Positions 1-7,228 of a stretch of DNA of 64,000 nucleotides are shown here, piece after piece. The first letter of the stretch is position 1, and each line of letters starts with the position of its first letter. Both the position numbers and the translations under genes were made by a program. The stretch lies in contig NZ_NOZR01000008.1 in the NCBI RefSeq assembly GCF_002250655.1, positions 167,878 to 231,877 on the forward strand, in the 5' to 3' direction. The notes below the pieces were generated by a model. It made no database searches. It was not told the origin of the DNA and worked only from the letters and a program-made list of their open reading frames with translations. Source of the DNA: Mycolicibacterium sphagni (lineage in GTDB: Bacteria > Actinomycetota > Actinomycetes > Mycobacteriales > Mycobacteriaceae).

Positions 1-150
1 GATCCTCAAGTGGGGACGCACGCAACCTACGGCGCACGATCAGCTGGTCTGTATCTCGTCAGGCCCGACGGCTACCTCGCGTTCGTCGGTCCCGCCACTG
101 ACGAGTCAGACTTGATGGACTACGTGAAACGGCATTTCGTCGGCAGTTGA
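1..150 (+). CDS. FAD-dependent aromatic monooxygenase, C-terminal end (partial)
   Basis: Frame 1 is open from the left edge to a TGA at 148-150 and encodes the last 49 residues of a protein. The piece LYLVRPDGYLAFVG followed by a short helix and a stop is characteristic of the C-terminal thioredoxin-like domain of PHBH/phenol-hydroxylase-type FAD monooxygenases (PheA/MhpA/RdmE-like). The FAD domain lies outside the window, so the substrate cannot be read. Its position beside the hydrolases, AraC regulator and benzoylformate-decarboxylase-like gene fits an aromatic catabolic cluster; that is inference. Confidence 0.6.
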   Translation, partial: DPQVGTHATYGARSAGLYLVRPDGYLAFVGPATDESDLMDYVKRHFVGS

Positions 151-250
151 CGCGCGGCCAGGCGGTAACTCCTGCAGTACGTCTCTCCCCAAGGAGTCGC
201 CGCCGGTGTCGCGCTCGCGAGCGGATGTATCGGCTATCGCTTGTGTTCGT

Positions 251-1066
251 TCAGAATCCCTTACTGGCGAGCCAGTCTAACGTGACCTCGGCGACGTCTC
301 GCCATCCGTTGTCGATTGTCAGGGAATGGCCGCGGCCCTCGAACTCGTGAAAGTCGGTGTCGGACTTGCCCTTGGCATACAGGGCATACACCTCTTTGGT
401 GACCTTCAGCGGCACGGTGTGATCCTCGGTGCCAGACGTCAACAGCAATGGTCCTCGGTCTACCAGGTGGGTGTCGACCTTGGCTGGTGAGTGCTTGGAG
501 AAGTTGGCGGTGGCGTCTTCGAACAGGGGGCGCCCGGGCCCTGGAATGGTCCAGCGGTCGTGCAGTTCGTTGGACTCGTCCTCGCTGAGGGTGTTGCCGA
601 ACGCGTACTGAAATTGCTTGGCGCTCAACGCCACGGTGCGGTGTCGGTTTGCGGGGTTGCCCAGGACGGGAAACGCTGAGCGCAGTTGCACCAGGGGGAG
701 TGCCGTGACTCCCTTGATGGGCGCTGGGTCGATCGCGACGGCGGCGACAGCATGTCCATTCGCGAGCAATTCTTGGGCGATCAGGCCGCCGAACGAGTGA
801 CCAACGATGATCGGTTTGACCTCGTGTTTTCCCGCCCCTATCAATTCGGCATAGTGGTCAACGATCTGCGCGATGCCCACATCGTTGAGGTCATCGGCGT
901 TTTCCCTTGTCGTGGCGACCGTTTCACTGTCGCCGGGCCAGCCGGGCGCCGAGGCTGTGTAACCGCGCTCGGTAAAGAGCTCCATCCAGGGCTGCCACGC
1001 GCTGGAGTGGATCCACAGGCCGTGGATGAAGATCACGGGGTTGGCCTTGACGGATGAAGTGCTCAT
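251..1066 (-). CDS. alpha/beta hydrolase (paralogue 1, serine nucleophile)
   Basis: A 271-residue alpha/beta hydrolase. It has the oxyanion motif HGLW near residue 15, nucleophile elbow GHSFGG with Ser91, an acid in the segment SGTEDHTVP, and the catalytic His in GRGHSLTIDNGW. The start was set at the ATG at 1066 (MSTSSV) because GGAAGGGAACA lies just upstream; an earlier ATG would add 17 unlikely residues. It is closely related along its length to the hydrolase at 3722-4525, so the two look like a duplication. It lies downstream of the NTF2-like gene and an SDR remnant on the same strand and is probably co-transcribed with them. The substrate is unknown; ester or C-C bond hydrolysis is plausible. 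Confidence 0.85.
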   Translation of the reverse strand: MSTSSVKANPVIFIHGLWIHSSAWQPWMELFTERGYTASAPGWPGDSETVATTRENADDLNDVGIAQIVDHYAELIGAGKHEVKPIIVGHSFGGLIAQELLANGHAVAAVAIDPAPIKGVTALPLVQLRSAFPVLGNPANRHRTVALSAKQFQYAFGNTLSEDESNELHDRWTIPGPGRPLFEDATANFSKHSPAKVDTHLVDRGPLLLTSGTEDHTVPLKVTKEVYALYAKGKSDTDFHEFEGRGHSLTIDNGWRDVAEVTLDWLASKGF

Positions 1067-1149
1067 TTCTTGTTCCCTTCCACTGCATGGTTTTGGAGTC
1101 GAAATACTTGCCTGCAACTGCCCATCAAGGTGCTCCGCAGCCGCGAGTT

Positions 1150-1310
1150 AGAAGAACCGCCCACGCTGATCAACGCCCCATCGAGGCGGCCGAATTGATC
1201 TTGGGCGGCGGCTACCAGTTGCCCGGCGGTGGACTCTTGGGCGTTGTCACCGACGACCCTGATCACCCGGTCGTGCCTGCCCAGCGCATCGGCAGTCGTC
1301 TGCACCTCGG
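1150..1310 (-). pseudogene. short-chain dehydrogenase (SDR) internal fragment
   Basis: The minus strand encodes a stretch (TADALGRHDRVIRVVGD, then QDQFGRLDGALISVGG) that matches the middle of a Rossmann-fold SDR, from the region after the second beta strand to the conserved NxG-type strand. The N-terminal glycine motif TGxxxGIG and the C-terminal YxxxK half are both missing, and in-frame stops flank the fragment. It sits between the NTF2-like gene and hydrolase 1, on the same strand, and probably marks a lost enzyme of that operon. Confidence 0.45.
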
Positions 1311-1387
1311 TCGGCGCCGATGGTGTCGGCCCCGGTGGTGGTGACTACGCCCATGCCGCCGTAGATGAGCCGCAAGTGGATCTGGCC

Positions 1388-1792
1388 TCACTGCGTGACT
1401 TCGACGCTGAGATGAGAGACGAAGCGCCACTCCCCGTCGAACTTGCGGCAGCCGTAGATGGCGTCCTGGGTGTCGTGCAATGTGTTGCCGGCCAAGTGAC
1501 GCAATGACGTCTTGATCGTTGCGAGCCGCTCCCCGTAGAACACCACCTCGCTGCTATCGATGACGGTTCGGTCCACGCCAGTTGATGCGCCGAATTCTTT
1601 GCTGTACAAGGCGATCAGCTCATCCGGTGTGTTCAGGACGGTGTTGATGATCTCGGATGCTCCGGTGTCGACGACGAACAGGGCTGGAAGCCCCCAGAAG
1701 GACGGCACCTTGTCCAATTGGGCGCTTTGGCAGGCGTCGCAATACGCGCGGTAGCGGGCCGTGATCTCTTGGGCATCGTCGTCTTGGCTCAT
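1388..1792 (-). CDS. NTF2-like / SnoaL-fold protein
   Basis: A 134-residue protein of the size and sequence style of NTF2-like domains. It has an N-terminal helix (EITARYRAYCDACQSAQ), a central segment with SSEVVFYGERLATIKTSLRH, and the closing strand pattern GEWRFVSHLSVEV typical of the fold. Such proteins are often small isomerases, cyclases or hydroxylase-like accessory proteins. No catalytic pair can be assigned from sequence alone. The start at 1792 is supported by AGGAG eight bases upstream. It is the first gene after the direct-repeat promoter at 1869-1933, followed by the SDR remnant and hydrolase 1. Confidence 0.7.
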   Translation of the reverse strand: MSQDDDAQEITARYRAYCDACQSAQLDKVPSFWGLPALFVVDTGASEIINTVLNTPDELIALYSKEFGASTGVDRTVIDSSEVVFYGERLATIKTSLRHLAGNTLHDTQDAIYGCRKFDGEWRFVSHLSVEVTQ

Positions 1793-1868
1793 CAGGTCCA
1801 CTCCTGGTCGCTTCGTTTCATTCACCGTCGCGGCCAGTCACAACTGTGCAAAGCCGGGTCCGTCCCAC

Positions 1869-1933
1869 ACGCTAGATCGGCGATGGCGCCGGGATCCGAT
1901 CGTTTGTGCACGCTTTCATCCGATCCGTGCACG
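1869..1933 (-). promoter_or_regulatory. AraC-type operator/promoter A (upstream of NTF2-like gene)
   Basis: On the minus strand two perfect CGTGCAC half-sites start exactly 21 bp apart (plus-strand 1927-1933 and 1906-1912). A TANNNT -10 hexamer, TAGCGT, starts 38 nt after the start of the proximal half-site (plus-strand 1869-1874). The same geometry occurs at 3592-3656 and 4570-4634. Direct repeats two helical turns apart beside the promoter are the classic AraC-family arrangement. Assigning the site to the AraC gene at 2117-3145 is inference. The rest of 1793-2116 shows nothing else recognisable. Confidence 0.6.
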
Positions 1934-2116
1934 GCCTAGAACGGACTCGCTCAGGGCTCGGTCGGGCCTTAAGGTCTGTGTGCCCGTTGGCGGTGGTGAA
2001 GGTGTCGAGACTATTTACCAGTTCCGGATTGTGTTCTTGCGCAGCCGTTTTACTTCCGGGTAGCGGTCGACGAATCTAGGTCGGGCGGATTGTGCGCAAG
2101 CATGACACCAGTGTGC

Positions 2117-3145
2117 TCAGGCCTTGGACGAGGAGTCCTCTGCGACATCGTCGCGGCCGGCCAGCCGGCGCCAGTCGCGCGGGGTGATTCCGTAGGCGTC
2201 GCGGAAGCGGCGGCTGAAGTGCGTCGGGTTGGAGAACCCCCAGCGTTGGGCGACCATAGCTATGGAGCGGTGTCGGCTCTCCAGGCCGGCGAGTTCGTTG
2301 CGAGCTCCTTCCAGCCGCTGGGTGGTGATCCAGTCATGCAGACTGAAGTCAGCGCCGGCGCACAGCTTGTAGAGGTGGCGGACCGAGATATGATGCGCCG
2401 CAGCGATGATGGCTGGCGTAAGACCGGGGTTCGCAAGGTGCTTTCCGACGTAGGCGCGGATCTGTGTGAGCAGGGTAGCGGCCATGGCGTCGCGGCGGTG
2501 GCGGGTGTCGTGGGCGGCCGATGCCACCAACGCCCGGGCAAGCTCGATGCTGACAACCCCCAGCGCAGCGGCCGCGGGGTCTGCGCTCAGTGCATCGGCG
2601 TTGCGGGTCATCCCGAGGACGTGGTCCACCATCAAGTTGTAGATCGGGCTGGCGCGCAGGCGGGTACCGGCGTCGCGGATCAGATCGGCAGGGAGTCCCA
2701 GGTCGTCAAGGCGAACGAACAAGCATGTGCAGGCGCCGAGACCTGTCCAGCTGTACTCATACGGCGAGTTGTCATCGTGCACGAGAAGCGACCCTGTGTC
2801 GAGGATCCGCTGCTCCCCAGCCTGATCGAACACCGACTCACCGATCTGCTGCACGGCCAGGGACAATGTAGACGACGGGTGGCTCCGCGTGCGTTTGGCG
2901 GTGCGTATGAGGCGTTGCCCCGACATCGCCGATCGGAAGATGCTGGTGGAGCCAAAGTCCCACACTTCCATGCGGGCCGAGACGGTCGCTGCGGGGTTTT
3001 CGGGGGGGACGTAGGTTGCCACGAAGGATTCGTTCATCGCGGACATCACCGCGTCGGCGCGATCGGCCTCGGGCAGCTCATCGGTGTCAAGCACTACCGC
3101 CATGTGCATCCTGTCGTAGCCGCCACAGACTGCGCCGACGATCAT
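2117..3145 (-). CDS. AraC-family transcriptional regulator
   Basis: A 342-residue regulator. The first two thirds form an AraC-binding-like sensory domain (AraC_binding_2 type, containing WDFGSTSIFRSAMSGQ). The last 100 residues are a double helix-turn-helix: SVRHLYKLCAGADFS for helix-turn-helix 1 and VAQRWGFSNPTHFSRRF for helix-turn-helix 2, followed by the signature YGITPRDWRRL. The start at 3145 has AGAGG upstream; ATGs at codons 12 and 14 are alternatives. It is the only intact regulator in the cluster and is flanked by three promoters with matching 21-bp direct repeats, so it is the likely local activator. A remnant of a second copy lies just upstream at 3425-3497. Confidence 0.9.
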   Translation of the reverse strand: MIVGAVCGGYDRMHMAVVLDTDELPEADRADAVMSAMNESFVATYVPPENPAATVSARMEVWDFGSTSIFRSAMSGQRLIRTAKRTRSHPSSTLSLAVQQIGESVFDQAGEQRILDTGSLLVHDDNSPYEYSWTGLGACTCLFVRLDDLGLPADLIRDAGTRLRASPIYNLMVDHVLGMTRNADALSADPAAAALGVVSIELARALVASAAHDTRHRRDAMAATLLTQIRAYVGKHLANPGLTPAIIAAAHHISVRHLYKLCAGADFSLHDWITTQRLEGARNELAGLESRHRSIAMVAQRWGFSNPTHFSRRFRDAYGITPRDWRRLAGRDDVAEDSSSKA

Positions 3146-3424
3146 CGACCTCTGACGTCACACCCTAAATCCAGAACCCGGACCACGCGCGCGGGCCGCC
3201 GTCGGTCCACAGCGTTCTGTGCACTAGTTGACAGACATGGGCCATCGGGGCGACATCGCCCCACCGTCCGGTACTGGGCGACTTTATGCCAACCATTCCT
3301 TCGGTGCCGGGCGGACTTCACCCAATCTGGCGCCAGATGGTGTCTTCATGCCATGTCCCTACGTGAGCGCGACGCACAGACGGGACATGCTGCTGGGCAG
3401 CACCACCCACTCTCTGTGGTGTGG

Positions 3425-3497
3425 TCGTTGCGCCCGGCCAGGTGACGCCAATCGCGGGGAGTGATTCCGCAGGCGTCGCGGAAGCGCCGGCTGAAAA
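3425..3497 (-). pseudogene. AraC regulator C-terminal remnant
   Basis: The minus strand of this stretch encodes FSRRFRDACGITPRDWR followed by HLAGR, nearly identical in protein and DNA to the last part of the intact AraC gene at 2117-3145 (FSRRFRDAYGITPRDWR). The reading frame loses all similarity immediately upstream of the FSRRF motif, so only about 25 residues of the second helix-turn-helix survive. It lies in the 575-bp space between the intact AraC gene and hydrolase 2, and is evidence for an ancestral duplication or deletion here. Nothing else coding was seen in 3146-3721. Confidence 0.65.
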
Positions 3498-3591
3498 CCA
3501 TGAACACTGGCGGTCACCATGGACCCTCTCAGCGTCAATATAAAACCGCAGGGCTAGCGGGGGACGGTTGAGCGATGCGCTCACAGGCTTC

Positions 3592-3656
3592 TGTGCGCAA
3601 GTTGGCGTATGTCGTGCACTACCGCGCACACCGCCACGCATTGATTGGCTTACGTT
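3592..3656 (+). promoter_or_regulatory. AraC-type operator/promoter D (upstream of hydrolase 2)
   Basis: A perfect CGTGCAC at 3613-3619 is preceded exactly 21 bp upstream by a degenerate copy TGTGCGC (3592-3598). The -10-like TACGTT begins at 3651, 38 nt from the start of the proximal half-site, the same offset as in promoters A and C. The start codon of hydrolase 2 is about 65 nt further on. Functional assignment is inference from the shared architecture. Confidence 0.5.
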
Positions 3657-3721
3657 CACGGCAGCGGCAGCGGATCGATGCCATCGGGGCCGAGCTTGCG
3701 TCACCCGCGGGGGAGGTGCGC

Positions 3722-4525
3722 ATGTCGGCTCAGGCGCCACCCACGCCGGTGGTGCTCATCCACGGGTTGTGGATGCATTCCAGCGGCTGGGAGAACTGGG
3801 TTGAGTTGTTCGACGCGGCCGGCTACCCGGCGATTGCGCCGAGGTGGCCCGGTGAGGCCGCCACTGTGCTGGAGACGCGTCGCCACCCAGAGGCGATGAA
3901 CGATTACCGGATCGGCGCCATCGCCGAGCATTACCAGGCCATCATCGCCGACCTGCCCGCAACGCCGGTGGTGGTCGGGCACTGTGTCGGTGGGCTGATC
4001 GCACAACGCCTGCTCGGGCGAGGATTCGCCCGAGCCGCCGTTGCCATGGAACCCGCCCCGTTCCCCGGGGTCCTTCGGGTGTCGCTCGCCCAAACCCGTA
4101 TCGCCGTCAAGTCTTGCGGCCAGCGCGCACTTCGGACCAAGACTTGGACGCACACCGCCGGGAGCTACCACCACAACGTCGCCAGCGCTCTATCGCGAGC
4201 CGAATCGGACCGGCTCTTTCACGCCTTCAGCATCCCCGCACCCGCTGTGGCGCTGCGGCAGGCGATGCTGGCCAACCTCGCAATCCATCGGGACACCACT
4301 GTGGACACCCGTAGCGAACGTGGACCCCTACTGATGATCGCCGGCAGCACCGACCGCACAGTGCCTGCTGCGGCTGTGTACTCGGCCTACAAGATTCAAC
4401 GCCGCAACAGCGGGGTCACCCAACTCGCCATCTTCGACCGACGCGGCCATTCTCTGCCCATCGACCACGGATGGCGTGAAATCGCTGACACCGTCGTGGA
4501 ATTCCTCGGCCACCAGGGGCTCTGA
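3722..4525 (+). CDS. alpha/beta hydrolase (paralogue 2, cysteine at the nucleophile position)
   Basis: A 267-residue paralogue of the hydrolase at 251-1066, with the same HGLWMHS oxyanion region, GSTDRTVP acid segment and GHSLPIDHGW histidine segment. The nucleophile elbow reads GHCVGG, with Cys88 in place of the serine found in paralogue 1. A cysteine nucleophile is known in dienelactone hydrolases, so this could be a real catalytic variant rather than a dead enzyme; the rest of the triad is intact. The ATG at 3722 is chosen because GGGGGAGGTG precedes it by five bases; an upstream frame from 3575 lacks support. It has its own direct-repeat promoter at 3592-3656. Confidence 0.85.
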   Translation: MSAQAPPTPVVLIHGLWMHSSGWENWVELFDAAGYPAIAPRWPGEAATVLETRRHPEAMNDYRIGAIAEHYQAIIADLPATPVVVGHCVGGLIAQRLLGRGFARAAVAMEPAPFPGVLRVSLAQTRIAVKSCGQRALRTKTWTHTAGSYHHNVASALSRAESDRLFHAFSIPAPAVALRQAMLANLAIHRDTTVDTRSERGPLLMIAGSTDRTVPAAAVYSAYKIQRRNSGVTQLAIFDRRGHSLPIDHGWREIADTVVEFLGHQGL

Positions 4526-4569
4526 GCCGACGGACCGATGGCCTTGGTGTTCGTCTGCAGCCGCCGACT

Positions 4570-4634
4570 CGTGCACGAGAACGCACAAACCGTGCACCCA
4601 TGAGCGCATCCAGGCCCGCTGGGCGCACTAGCGT
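4570..4634 (+). promoter_or_regulatory. AraC-type operator/promoter C (upstream of the ThDP decarboxylase)
   Basis: Two perfect CGTGCAC half-sites lie at 4570-4576 and 4591-4597, 21 bp apart. TAGCGT (TANNNT) at 4629-4634 begins 38 nt after the start of the proximal half-site, and the next start codon is at 4729. The layout duplicates promoter A to the base. The gap 4526-4728 contains nothing else recognisable. Confidence 0.6.
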
Positions 4635-4728
4635 CGCGATAACCCGTCCACCGAACGGCACGATGGGATCGCCGGGATTAGCACGGTGCAGCACGCAGCC
4701 ACTCGATCCACGACGGAAGGGCAAACCG

Positions 4729-6342
4729 ATGTCTGACCAGAAATCCGTCCACGAGGTCACCTACGATCTGCTCCGTACTCTCGGGCTGACGACGGTGTTC
4801 GGCAACCCGGGTTCCACCGAGCAGACGTTCTTGAAGGACTTTCCCGACGATTTCACCTATGTGCTGGGGCTGCAGGAGGCCTCGGTGGTGGCCATGGCCG
4901 ACGGCTTCGCCCAGTCGACCGGCAAACCCGCCCTGGTCAACGTCCATACCGCCGCGGGCACCGGAAACGCGATGGGCAGCCTGGTGGCGGCGTTCAAGGG
5001 CAACACGCCACTGATCGTCACCGCCGGTCAGCAGACCCGCGAAATGGTGCTGTGCGAACCATATTTGAGCAACCCTGACGAGACTCTTCTGCCGCAGCCG
5101 TGGGTGAAGTGGGCCTATGAACCCAAGCGCGCGCAGGATGTGCCCGCAGCGTTCATGCGCGCCTACACCGTCGCTCTGCAGCCCCCAGCCGGCCCGGTGT
5201 ACCTGTCGATCCCACTGGACGATTGGGAGAAGCCGGCTTTGGGTCCCGCGGTGATCCGCACGTTCAGTCAGCGGGTCAGCCCGGACCCCTCGCGGCTGCG
5301 GGGGTTCGCCCAACGCATCAACGCCGCGCAGCGGCCGGTGCTGGTGTTCGGCCCCGAGGTGGATCGCAGCGGCGCCTGGGATGCTGGGGTGACGTTCGCC
5401 GAGAAGGTCGGGGCTGCGGTCTACAGCACCGGGCTACCGGATCGGGCGTCGTTCCCCGAGGATCATCGACTGTTCCAGGGGCAGTTGCCGATGACCGTCG
5501 GCGGTGTCAGCGAGACACTGCGCGGTTACGACTTGGTGGTGGTGCTCGGTGCTCAGGTCTTCCGCTACTACCCCTGGGTCGCAGGAGAGTATCTGCCCGA
5601 GGGCACCGAGTTGCTGCAGATCACCGCCGATCCGAGACTGGCCGCGACGGCGCCGGTCGGTGACAGTCTGATCGGGGACGCGTTGCTCACCCTCGAGGAG
5701 CTGGTGGACCTGGTCGACGATCACAGTGGCCGGAACGTCCCGGCCGCGCAAAAGCTCACCGGTGACGTCGACCTGACCGGGTCGGCGCCGCTGTCGGCGG
5801 ACGCGGTGTGGGCGACGTTGCGCACCGTCAAACCTGCCGAATCGCCGCTAGTCACCGAATCCACGTCTACTCAAGCCCAACAGACGCGGTTCCTGCCCAC
5901 CACCCGCCCCGCGTCGTTCTTCGCCACAGCCAGCGGCGGCATCGGCTGGGGAGTGCCTGGCGCGGTTGGCATCGCCCTGGGGGACCGCGCCCGCGGGGTC
6001 AAGCGCACCGTGGTGGCCACCATCGGTGACGGGTCGTTCCAATACTCCGTGCAGGCCATCTGGACCGCCGCCCAGCACCGACTGCCGATCATCTTCGTCG
6101 TGATGCGTAACGGCGAATACTCGATCCTCAAGTCCTTCGCGGTTTTGGAGAAGACCCCCGGGGTGCCGGGGCTTGACCTACCTGGCCTCGACATCGGTTC
6201 CCTCGCCAAGGGCTTCGGCTGCCGAACGGCCAACGTGGACAGTGCCGAAGAACTTGCACGCGAGTTCACCGCAGCTCTCGACGTCGACGGCCCCACCGTG
6301 ATCGTCGTGCCGACCAAACCCCAGCCCACGCACCTGGGCTGA
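4729..6342 (+). CDS. mdlC: ThDP-dependent decarboxylase, benzoylformate decarboxylase-like
   Basis: 537 residues, the usual length of benzoylformate decarboxylase (BFD), which cleaves CO2 from phenylglyoxylate to give benzaldehyde. Alignment by eye to the Pseudomonas putida enzyme is strong throughout. FGNPGSTE carries Ser29 (BFD Ser26), LQEAS carries Glu50 (ThDP-activating), VHTAAGTGNAMG carries His73 (BFD His70), and GDGSFQYS is the ThDP-Mg motif. The second active-site histidine, BFD His281 in FRYH, is replaced by Tyr281 in FRYY. The family could therefore be a decarboxylase of a related 2-keto acid or a lyase. The start at 4729 has GGAAGGG upstream. It is expressed from promoter C with the hydrolase/AraC cluster. 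Confidence 0.8.
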   Translation: MSDQKSVHEVTYDLLRTLGLTTVFGNPGSTEQTFLKDFPDDFTYVLGLQEASVVAMADGFAQSTGKPALVNVHTAAGTGNAMGSLVAAFKGNTPLIVTAGQQTREMVLCEPYLSNPDETLLPQPWVKWAYEPKRAQDVPAAFMRAYTVALQPPAGPVYLSIPLDDWEKPALGPAVIRTFSQRVSPDPSRLRGFAQRINAAQRPVLVFGPEVDRSGAWDAGVTFAEKVGAAVYSTGLPDRASFPEDHRLFQGQLPMTVGGVSETLRGYDLVVVLGAQVFRYYPWVAGEYLPEGTELLQITADPRLAATAPVGDSLIGDALLTLEELVDLVDDHSGRNVPAAQKLTGDVDLTGSAPLSADAVWATLRTVKPAESPLVTESTSTQAQQTRFLPTTRPASFFATASGGIGWGVPGAVGIALGDRARGVKRTVVATIGDGSFQYSVQAIWTAAQHRLPIIFVVMRNGEYSILKSFAVLEKTPGVPGLDLPGLDIGSLAKGFGCRTANVDSAEELAREFTAALDVDGPTVIVVPTKPQPTHLG

Positions 6343-6443
6343 GTTAAACCCTGACGACCAGTCGGAATACGTTCTGGTAGAGGGATTCCGCGACGGATAC
6401 GCGGGCTAGTCAAAGCGGCAATACCGTTGAAACAAACCGCGAA

Positions 6444-6449
6444 TAGCGT
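6444..6449 (+). promoter_or_regulatory. -10 element of leaderless gntR gene
   Basis: TAGCGT is followed by exactly six bases and the ATG of the GntR gene, leaving no room for a ribosome binding site. The surrounding bases (GAAAC, CCGC, ATAGCGT) are nearly the same as those before the permease start at 7229, so both promoters may answer to the same regulator. Confidence 0.45.
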
Positions 6450-6455
6450 GACCGG

Positions 6456-7175
6456 ATGCTGCGACGACGTTCGGTGCTGGTTGACCGGCTGGTCGTCCAG
6501 CAACCGGGCAGCCCGCAGCAGGCCATCCTCGACGAACTTCGCCGGGTAATCCTCGACGGCGCAACCCCGCCCGGCACGCCGATTCCCTTGGCAGAGGTGG
6601 CGGACCTCTTCGGCGTCAGCCAGATTCCGGTGCGGGAATCGTTGAAGACCCTGATCGGGGAGGGCTTGGTCGCGCACCGGTCCAACTCGGGATACACCGT
6701 CGCCCAGCTCACCGTCCAGGAACTGCGCGAAATGTACATCGTGCGTGAGACTCTGGAGGCGGCGTCGCTGGCTTCGGCGGTGGCCAACGCAACCGATGCC
6801 GACCGGGCGGCCATCGTGGCGGCCAATGACCTTCTGCAGCAGGCGATCGACAACGACGATCCGCTGACGTATCACCGCCAGAGCAGACACTTCCACCTCG
6901 CGCTCGCCCGCCCGTCGCGGATGTTCCGTCTGCTGCACATGCTCGAATCGGCATGGAACGTGACCGAACCCGTGCAATCGATGGTGCACGTCGCGCCGGC
7001 GCATCGGGCCGCGCTGCATGCCGACCACCGCCACATGGTCGAGGCGTTTCTCGCCGACGATGTCGAGCAATTGCTCACGGTTGCCGAATTGCACGCCCAG
7101 CGGCTCAACTCGGTGATCGCCACCTTGCCCACCGACACCGGGCTGCTTTCGGCGGATATATCTTCGACGCAATAG
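6456..7175 (+). CDS. GntR-family regulator, FCD (FadR) subfamily
   Basis: 239 residues. The N-terminal winged helix (residues about 20-75) contains LAEVADLFGVSQIPVRESLK and the wing GLVAHRSNSGYTV. The C-terminal FCD domain shows the ligand/metal-type residues in REMYIVRETLEA, HFHLAL, ALHADHRHMVEA and ELHAQRL. It stands directly before the NCS1 permease and the ureide genes and has a leaderless promoter resembling the permease promoter. It is therefore the likely local repressor responding to a purine breakdown intermediate; the ligand is not known from sequence. Confidence 0.88.
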   Translation: MLRRRSVLVDRLVVQQPGSPQQAILDELRRVILDGATPPGTPIPLAEVADLFGVSQIPVRESLKTLIGEGLVAHRSNSGYTVAQLTVQELREMYIVRETLEAASLASAVANATDADRAAIVAANDLLQQAIDNDDPLTYHRQSRHFHLALARPSRMFRLLHMLESAWNVTEPVQSMVHVAPAHRAALHADHRHMVEAFLADDVEQLLTVAELHAQRLNSVIATLPTDTGLLSADISSTQ

Positions 7176-7216
7176 CCGGGAATTTCGGCGGAAACACCAA
7201 GGAAACGCGCCGCCGA

Positions 7217-7222
7217 TAGCGT
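7217..7222 (+). promoter_or_regulatory. -10 element of leaderless permease gene
   Basis: TAGCGT lies six bases before the ATG at 7229, as in the gntR promoter at 6444. The upstream stretch GAAAC-N3-CCGC-N2-ATAGCGT is shared by the two promoters (about 17 of 21 positions), suggesting a common operator overlapping the promoter. Confidence 0.45.
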
Positions 7223-7228
7223 CCGGCC

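Noticed and set aside
3220..3225. Single GTGCAC near the AraC gene promoter as a full operator
   Set aside because: No second half-site at 21 bp and the orientation and flanks do not match promoters A, C and D; kept only as a possible weak autoregulatory half-site.
2090..3445. 451-codon plus-strand frame over the AraC gene
   Set aside because: Composition is that of an antisense shadow; the minus-strand AraC protein has clear helix-turn-helix motifs.
5871..7172. 433-codon minus-strand frame over mdlC and gntR
   Set aside because: Covers two well-supported genes on the plus strand; Arg-rich shadow.
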